A DNA stretch of 64,000 bases from Anaerovorax sp. IOR16 (lineage in GTDB: Bacteria > Bacillota > Clostridia > Peptostreptococcales > Anaerovoracaceae). Under the pieces are notes generated by a model. That model did not search any database, was not told the DNA's origin, and worked only from the letters and a program-made list of their open reading frames with translations. Numbering within the stretch: the first letter of the stretch is position 1; every line of letters begins with the position of its first letter. Below, one piece after another: positions 58,400 through 64,000 of this stretch. Location of the stretch: positions 124,001 through 188,000 of the forward strand of contig NZ_JADQTL010000010.1 in assembly GCF_017168145.1 (NCBI RefSeq). The letters are read 5' to 3'. Position numbers and translations under genes: made by a program.

Positions 58400-59782
58400 T
58401 TATGCAAATGCGTTAAGCCAATCTTCTTCTTGTCGAATTTGACGACGAACCTCATCTGGGGCTGTTCCTCCAAAGGATACTCTTGCATTCACACAGCCTT
58501 CAATGCTTAAATCCGGCATTTTCTCCAAAGAAAGACGTTCATCAATCTCCTTTAAATCACTCTCTGTTAAATCACAAAAATCATTATTATGATGTTCACA
58601 GTATTTAACCATTTTCCCAACAATTTCATGCGCTTCACGAAATGGAATCTCAAGCTTAACAAAGTGTTCTGCTAAATCCGTTGCATTTAAGAACCCTTTG
58701 CTTAAATGCTTTTCAATCACATCCATTCGGAATTCTGTTTTTTCTATCATCTTTGCAAAAATTCTCAAAGAAGCTTTCCAAGTATCAATGGTGTCAAACA
58801 TCCCTTCTTTGTCCTCTTGGAAATCCTTATTATAGGCAAGTGGAGTTCCTTTCATCACAGTAAGAATTTGCATCAAATGGCCATAAACACGTCCTACTTT
58901 ACCGCGAAGAAGCTCTGCCATATCCGGATTCTTTTTCTGCGGCATAATGCTGCTTCCGGTACAGAAGCTGTCATCGATAGCAATATAGCTGAATTCTTGA
59001 GAATTCCACCATACAAATTCTTCTGCAAAACGACTGATATGCATCATTGAAATGGATGCATCACTTAAAAATTCGATGATATAATCACGATCACTGACAC
59101 TATCCATTGCATTTTGGGTCGGTGCTTTAAATCCTAAGAGTTCTGCCGTTCTATGACGGTTCGTTGGTAACGTAGTCCCTGCTAATGCACAAGCTCCAAG
59201 CGGGCAATAATCCATTCGTTCATAGGTATCCTGCAATCGCTGAATATCTCTTTTAAACATTTGAAAATAAGCCATAAAATGAAATCCAACTGTAACCGGC
59301 TGTGCATGCTGCATATGTGTAAACCCAATCATAATTTTATCTGCATAGCTTTCTGCTTTTTCTAAAAGAACACGTTCCATGTAAATTAAATTTTCAAGGA
59401 TTTCTTTTATTTGCTCTTTTAAGTAAAGTCTTGTATCTACTGCCACTTGGTCATTACGGCTTCTCGCAGTATGGAGCTTTTTTCCAACATCGCCAAGTTC
59501 CGAAATTAAAGTACCTTCTACTGCCATATGAATGTCTTCACTTTTAACAGTGAAAGTCAATTCTCCCTTATCAATACGTTCTTTGATGCTCTTGAGTCCA
59601 TCAATAATCTTATCCTTTTCTTCGCTGCTTACAATCCCTTGCTCAGAAAGCATAGTTACGTGAGCAATGCTGCCCTGAATATCACAAGCGTACAATCTCT
59701 CGTCAAATCCAATGGATGCATTGAATTTTTCAACAATTTCATCCATTCCTTTTTCAAATCTTCCGCTCCATAAATTTGCCAT
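58400..59782 (-). CDS. argH: Argininosuccinate lyase
   Basis: ArgH splits argininosuccinate into arginine and fumarate. The 460-residue product has LWSGRFEKGMDEIVEKFNASI at the N-terminus and LHTARSRNDQVAVDTRL. HMQHAQPVTVGFH contains the catalytic His. The signature GSSIMPQKKNPDMAE holds the catalytic Ser. No argG or other arginine genes are present. The fumarate it releases could feed the FumC and malic enzyme encoded next to it. It lies 28 bp after the antiporter gene. Confidence 0.95.
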   Translation of the reverse strand: MANLWSGRFEKGMDEIVEKFNASIGFDERLYACDIQGSIAHVTMLSEQGIVSSEEKDKIIDGLKSIKERIDKGELTFTVKSEDIHMAVEGTLISELGDVGKKLHTARSRNDQVAVDTRLYLKEQIKEILENLIYMERVLLEKAESYADKIMIGFTHMQHAQPVTVGFHFMAYFQMFKRDIQRLQDTYERMDYCPLGACALAGTTLPTNRHRTAELLGFKAPTQNAMDSVSDRDYIIEFLSDASISMMHISRFAEEFVWWNSQEFSYIAIDDSFCTGSSIMPQKKNPDMAELLRGKVGRVYGHLMQILTVMKGTPLAYNKDFQEDKEGMFDTIDTWKASLRIFAKMIEKTEFRMDVIEKHLSKGFLNATDLAEHFVKLEIPFREAHEIVGKMVKYCEHHNNDFCDLTESDLKEIDERLSLEKMPDLSIEGCVNARVSFGGTAPDEVRRQIRQEEDWLNAFA

Positions 59783-59810
59783 TTTTCCATTTCCTTTCTT
59801 CGAGTTCCTA

Positions 59811-61355
59811 TTATTCTTCTATTTTTTCTATATCAGCTAAAGTTAAGTTATCTACCTTAATGCCCCAAATTTTTGCTGCTAAAGCATATACGATTGTTAT
59901 TGCAGCAATACATGCAATTGTGACAATTACACTTTCAAAGAATCCTGCAAACAAATAACCAACAATTGAAACCGATGCACAAAGTAATGCATAAGGGAAC
60001 TGCGTTTTTACGTGATCCAAAAGAGAACAATTGGAACCCGTTGCAGCTAAAATAGTGGTATCCGATATCGGTGAACAGTGGTCACCAAATAATCCACCAG
60101 AAAGTACTGCAGCAATAGAAACATATAGTGGTGCTCCTAAATGAAATGCCATAGGGATAGCAATCGGCATCATAATTGCGAATGTTCCCCACGAAGTACC
60201 TGTTGCAAAGGAAATTAAAGCACCTACAATAAAGATAATTGCAGGAATACTCCAGCTCGGTATATTTCCTTTTGCTATGTTTACGATAAAGTCCGGCGTT
60301 CCAATGGCTTTTCCCACTGAACTTAGCGACCAAGCCAATATCAATATAACGATACACTCAAACATTTTACCATATCCTTTAAAGTAAATGCGTATACCCT
60401 CTTTAATGGTTTTTACCTTATACCATGCCATCATTAATATCATTGTAATTGCTCCGTAGAAATATCCACTGATCAAAGCAATACGAAATTGACTGCCGGG
60501 AACCTGTTTTACAGGAAAACCCAAAGGAGCTAAAATCCCAAATAACGTTACAAATAATACCAACAAAGGGATAATAACAACTAGTGGTGAAACGTTATTA
60601 TTCGTTAACATAGTCGGTGCCTTGACTGCATTTTCATCAAGCTGACTGAAAATACCTTTTTGTGCATTTTGTTCTGCCTTTGCCATAAAGCTGAATTCCC
60701 TTCCGGAAAATGCAACCAATGGTACAATCACAAGGCATAATATTGGATAAAATTGAAATGGAATTGCAGAAATAAATGCAGTCCAATCTGTAATTTCTGT
60801 AATCTTCAGTGCATCAAATTCTTCTTGAATTAACCCCATAGAGTAGACGCCCCATCCAATAAACGGAATTAATACACAAACCGGAGAAGCCGTTGTATCA
60901 ATAATCCATGCAAGTTTCTCTTTTGAAACTCGAAGTTTCTCAAACAAAGGTGAAAATACAGGCCCTACAATTAACGGTGTTCCCAATTCAGAAAAAAATA
61001 CAAGAATACCGCCAATCCATGCAGCTAGCTGTACTTTACATCGATTGTTTACCAATCCTGCAACCTTTTTTGCAAAGGCCTCAGCACCTCCGGACTGCTC
61101 AATTAAGGTTACAAACCCTCCTATAAAAACAAGTAGAATAATAATGCCCGCATTATAGCTATCCTGAAGCTGAGCAAACAAATAGTCTCCAACCATTGTC
61201 GTTGTAGCAGTAATCGGATTACCACCCACCTGTAACAACACGCCGGAAAACACACCGATTCCCAAAGACAATATTACATTTTTCGTCTTAATTGCAAGAC
61301 CAATCGTTAGGATTACCGGTATGAGTGATAAAATTCCCAAATAAGATGTTTCCAT
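59811..61355 (-). CDS. nhaC: NhaC-family Na+/H+ antiporter (possible organic-acid exchanger)
   Basis: The 514-residue product has about 12 membrane segments and the family motifs FFSELGTPLIVGPVFSPL, ATGTSWGTFAIMMPIAIP and the signature SGGLFGDHCSPISDTT. NhaC members exchange Na+ for protons; one, MleN of Bacillus, swaps malate for lactate. Because this gene is followed by argH, a malic enzyme and fumC, an organic-acid exchange role is possible, but this is inference. The gene is downstream of a sigma-54 promoter at 61391-61407. Confidence 0.85.
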   Translation of the reverse strand: METSYLGILSLIPVILTIGLAIKTKNVILSLGIGVFSGVLLQVGGNPITATTTMVGDYLFAQLQDSYNAGIIILLVFIGGFVTLIEQSGGAEAFAKKVAGLVNNRCKVQLAAWIGGILVFFSELGTPLIVGPVFSPLFEKLRVSKEKLAWIIDTTASPVCVLIPFIGWGVYSMGLIQEEFDALKITEITDWTAFISAIPFQFYPILCLVIVPLVAFSGREFSFMAKAEQNAQKGIFSQLDENAVKAPTMLTNNNVSPLVVIIPLLVLFVTLFGILAPLGFPVKQVPGSQFRIALISGYFYGAITMILMMAWYKVKTIKEGIRIYFKGYGKMFECIVILILAWSLSSVGKAIGTPDFIVNIAKGNIPSWSIPAIIFIVGALISFATGTSWGTFAIMMPIAIPMAFHLGAPLYVSIAAVLSGGLFGDHCSPISDTTILAATGSNCSLLDHVKTQFPYALLCASVSIVGYLFAGFFESVIVTIACIAAITIVYALAAKIWGIKVDNLTLADIEKIEE

Positions 61356-61390
61356 GATGATTCCTCCTTTTTCATACTGGTATTAAATAG

Positions 61391-61407
61391 AGCAAACACC
61401 ATGCCAA
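61391..61407 (-). promoter_or_regulatory. Sigma-54 promoter of the antiporter gene
   Basis: Minus-strand TTGGCATGGTGTTTGCT (61407-61391) has GG and GC separated by ten bases, the sigma-54 -24/-12 arrangement (TGGCA...TTGC). The antiporter ATG is about 36 bp downstream. The activator gene lies directly upstream. Confidence 0.85.
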
Positions 61408-61523
61408 CTATAATTTTCGTCCATACATATTTTAAATAAACTACTTTAAAGCTTCTAATTTTAATAGAAAAAATATTTTATATTCATTTATTCAACAGTT
61501 AATTTCGAATTATTAGATAAATC

Positions 61524-61564
61524 AAAAGGTTTAATTGGCTATTTATTAACCTATTAAACCTTTT
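61524..61564 (-). terminator. Probable terminator of the sigma-54 regulator gene
   Basis: Perfect 12-bp arms AAAAGGTTTAAT and ATTAAACCTTTT with a 17-base loop overlap the regulator stop. The stem is AT-rich, so termination may be partial. Confidence 0.6.
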
Positions 61565-63663
61565 ATATCATTTAATAACATAAAACCACTAGTGGTAATC
61601 GCACTACCGCTTCTTCCAACTCCTGTAGAAACAAATCCAAAATCATCTAATTTTCGAAGCGCAGTTCGAATTTCAGCTTCAGTAAAAATTAAATTTTTAT
61701 TTATTGCCTTTTGCATTAAGGAGACACGCCCCAAACGTTCTCTACGTTTATATGCATCCGCCAGCTCTGATAATATAAAATCAAACAGTTCAATTCGTTT
61801 CCCTTCTCTTAGAAGAAACCGAGAATTAAAATGCTCTGAATGATTTTTTTCTATAATTGACGGTTCTTCCAATGAATGGATTGTATTTATAACTTTTTGT
61901 TCGACTTTCTGTTCTTCTGCAAAATACTTTATGGCTGGCGGCAAATCCGTTACGTCAATATTTGTTTTATCGAGATTCGCCATATATTCCGCAGCATTAC
62001 GCAATTCACGAATGTTTCCTTTCCAAGGATACTGTTCAATAACTTTCTTTGCCAAATCACTAAAGGTAAAATGGCATCTCATAAGAAACATAAACCATTC
62101 TAATAATCCTATGATATCTTCAGAACGCTCCCTAAGGCTTGGTATCTGTAACGGAAGTACATTAATTCGATAATACAAATCTTCTCGAAATTTTCCTTCT
62201 TGAACCAGCTGTAATAAGTTTTTATTACTCGCTGCAATAATTCGCACATCCACATTAATCACTTTATGGGATCCTATTTTTACAATCTTTCTTTCTTCAA
62301 TAACACGAAGCAGCTTTGACTGCAGCAGCAGCGGCATTTCACCAATTTCATCTAAAAAAATGGTTCCTTTATGTGCTAATTCAAAATAACCGATTTTACC
62401 ACCTTTTTTTGCTCCCGTAAAGGAACCCTCTTCGTAGCCAAACATTTCGCTTTCTAATAAGTTTTCAGGAATAGCAGCACAATTAACTGCAACAAAATTA
62501 TATCTTGCTCTAGAAGACTCATTATGAATACTTTGTGCAAATACTTCCTTTCCTACACCACTTTCTCCTGTAATAAGCACGGATGAATCTGACGATGCCA
62601 TCCGTCTTGCAGCCAAAATAACTTCTTTAAGGCTCTCGCTTTTTCCTTTAATATCTTCAAAGTGGTACCGTGCTTCATGATCAACACCGCTTAGTTTGGT
62701 TCGAAGTCCATGCTGCTGTTCTTCAATCTTTTCAAAATCATCTAAAATAATTACATTTCCTAACCGTTCTTCATCGTGAACAATACCAGTTAATGAAACG
62801 ACTAAATTTTCTCCATTAATTTCAATAAGCTCTTTATCTCCAAATTCTTTTCCATTTTTATCAATTAAATGTTTTAATTCAGGCAAAAGATCTAACATAT
62901 CAAAACCCATTAAAAGTTCTGACCGATGCTTTAAAAGAGATTGTGCCTTATCATTATGTAAGCATACTTTGCCAAGAACATCCGTAATAATAATCCCTTG
63001 ATCCATAAGATGAAGTAAAGCCCCTATACGTCCAGATAAACTTTTATTAATACCTAAAATACGTTCTATGTTTGCATTGCCAAAATACATGTTATTTTTT
63101 GCTTCAAACGCTTCTCTTGAACCAAAAATAGTCTCTGCACCAAGCTTATCTGCAATGTCATAAATACAATTTAAATCAACAATACGTTCACCGATATTAA
63201 TAATTCGATCCATATCATTTGGCACTAACCATTCTTCATCCGGCGTGATTGCTAATTTAATGGTTCGATCATAATCGTTCTTTCCCCAATAAGGGATTAA
63301 CTCTACATTACGGAATCCGGCAGCATATAAAGAGGTAATCACTTGCATGCAGGTTCGTTCGTCAATGTTTACAAGAAGTGCACGCGTACCTTTCGGGAGA
63401 TTACGCAAAGGCTCAACCTTTTCTTTATTTAAAGTAATACTTATTACAATTAATTCCGAAGATTCTTTGATTTTTTGTTTTACTCTTTGAAAAATCGTGA
63501 AGGCAGATACCACTACAAATTCCTCAGAAATTTGCAACATTTGTTCCACCTCTGCTACGGTGTAATAACGAATTTCTGCATACTGATCCAAATAAAGAGC
63601 CAGATTATCTCTTAAATATTTCGCATATTCCTTTTCCATCGCAACGACTGCAATTCGTTTCAT
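61546..63663 (-). CDS. Sigma-54-dependent transcriptional activator
   Basis: The 705-residue product has a sensing N-terminal part (about 1-200, PrpR/receiver-like), a PAS-like domain (about 205-320) and the AAA+ domain (about 335-570). The AAA+ motifs are GESGVGKE (Walker A), EGSFTGA (the loop that touches sigma-54, Ser in place of the usual Ala), and GTIFLDEIGEM (Walker B). The C-terminal part lacks an obvious Fis-type helix-turn-helix; instead it has a winged-helix-like run (RRERLGRVSLMQKAINKN, GVGRSGSAITTSG). Together with the sigma-54 promoter below it, it is the likely activator of nhaC. It lies 9 bp after mrnC. Confidence 0.88.
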   Translation of the reverse strand: MKRIAVVAMEKEYAKYLRDNLALYLDQYAEIRYYTVAEVEQMLQISEEFVVVSAFTIFQRVKQKIKESSELIVISITLNKEKVEPLRNLPKGTRALLVNIDERTCMQVITSLYAAGFRNVELIPYWGKNDYDRTIKLAITPDEEWLVPNDMDRIINIGERIVDLNCIYDIADKLGAETIFGSREAFEAKNNMYFGNANIERILGINKSLSGRIGALLHLMDQGIIITDVLGKVCLHNDKAQSLLKHRSELLMGFDMLDLLPELKHLIDKNGKEFGDKELIEINGENLVVSLTGIVHDEERLGNVIILDDFEKIEEQQHGLRTKLSGVDHEARYHFEDIKGKSESLKEVILAARRMASSDSSVLITGESGVGKEVFAQSIHNESSRARYNFVAVNCAAIPENLLESEMFGYEEGSFTGAKKGGKIGYFELAHKGTIFLDEIGEMPLLLQSKLLRVIEERKIVKIGSHKVINVDVRIIAASNKNLLQLVQEGKFREDLYYRINVLPLQIPSLRERSEDIIGLLEWFMFLMRCHFTFSDLAKKVIEQYPWKGNIRELRNAAEYMANLDKTNIDVTDLPPAIKYFAEEQKVEQKVINTIHSLEEPSIIEKNHSEHFNSRFLLREGKRIELFDFILSELADAYKRRERLGRVSLMQKAINKNLIFTEAEIRTALRKLDDFGFVSTGVGRSGSAITTSGFMLLNDIKGLIG

Positions 63664-63672
63664 AATATTCCC

Positions 63673-63999
63673 TCAAGATTTCTCAATAATAGAAACAGTT
63701 TTTTCCATAATTTCATTCCTGCGATCCAGTTGCTCACTTAAATGCAAATACCCAATTAAAGCTTCAAAGGCAGTTGCCCATTTATACGTAATCGGGTCTG
63801 CATTCTTCGGTTTAGATGTAATTTTTTTATTTCGAGCGCGCTTTACTAGAGCCAATTCAGTTTCGGATAATTCCTCTAACATACTCTTTAAAGCCTTTGC
63901 TTGTCCCTCTGCTCTTACATATTTGATTGCAGAATGATGAAGCTTATCCGCATGAATCTGTCCGGTTGCAATTACGCGTTCCCGAACAAAAACCTCATA
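63673..63999 (-). CDS. mrnC: Mini-ribonuclease III, 5' end cut by the window
   Basis: MrnC (Mini-III) trims 23S precursor rRNA in Firmicutes. The C-terminal 108 residues are visible: VRERVIATGQIHADKLHHSA, VRAEGQAKALKSMLEELSE, then RNKKITSKPKNADPITYKWATAFEALIGYLHL. The catalytic Asp near the start of the protein lies beyond base 64000. An internal ATG at 63882 would make only 69 residues and lacks family support. It is followed within 9 bp by the sigma-54 activator gene, which is not its usual neighbour. Confidence 0.9.
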   Translation of the reverse strand, partial: YEVFVRERVIATGQIHADKLHHSAIKYVRAEGQAKALKSMLEELSETELALVKRARNKKITSKPKNADPITYKWATAFEALIGYLHLSEQLDRRNEIMEKTVSIIEKS

Positions 64000-64000
64000 T

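Overview
The window is a low-GC chromosomal segment of a member of the class Clostridia, most likely an anaerobic, amino-acid- and sugar-using relative of the Peptostreptococcales or Clostridiales family XIII. The evidence is the low-GC Firmicutes ribosomal gene order, zinc-type S14, zinc-lid adenylate kinase, SigH, Mini-III RNase, an L10-type attenuator leader and strong AAGGAGG ribosome sites. The family-level placement is inference. Almost every gene is on the minus strand, so the biological reading order runs from 64000 down to 1.

Right part (64000-49200): the end of mrnC, a sigma-54 activator and a catabolic-looking set (NhaC-type antiporter, argH, malic enzyme, fumC), then an MFS exporter, thyA-folA, rlmB and sigH. 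Next come tRNA-Thr(GGT) with a second tuf gene, a small DUF1294 membrane protein, and rpmG-secE. A GG-N10-GC sigma-54 promoter lies just upstream of the antiporter gene. ArgH releases fumarate, FumC converts it to malate and malic enzyme makes pyruvate, so the set can act as one route.

Middle part (49200-25500): nusG-rplK-rplA-[L10 leader]-rplJ-rplL ends at a terminator. About 8 kb of unrelated cargo follows (a complete ribose operon rbsRKDACB with its own promoter and LacI-type operator, and a sodium-coupled NSS transporter). Then rpoB-rpoC restart from their own promoter, and rpsL-rpsG-fusA-tuf from another.

Interval 25500-15750 separates tuf from rpsJ. It holds a CPA2 antiporter, a ferredoxin-like protein, a secreted amidase, a GC-rich OpuA-type glycine-betaine ABC operon with an elaborate operator, a bactofilin and a polysaccharide deacetylase. 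It contains the only plus-strand genes in the window.

Left part (15750-1): the uninterrupted S10-spc-alpha superoperon, rpsJ to rplQ, ending in an intrinsic terminator. It contains the most striking anomaly: rplF (L6) is split by a one-base deficit in an A-run. Structured, unexplained spacers lie between rpsJ and rplC, rpmJ and rpsM, and rpsD and rpoA.

No CRISPR array, transposase, integrase or phage gene was seen. The window is mainly housekeeping; its novelty lies in regulatory structures, insertions and protein tails.
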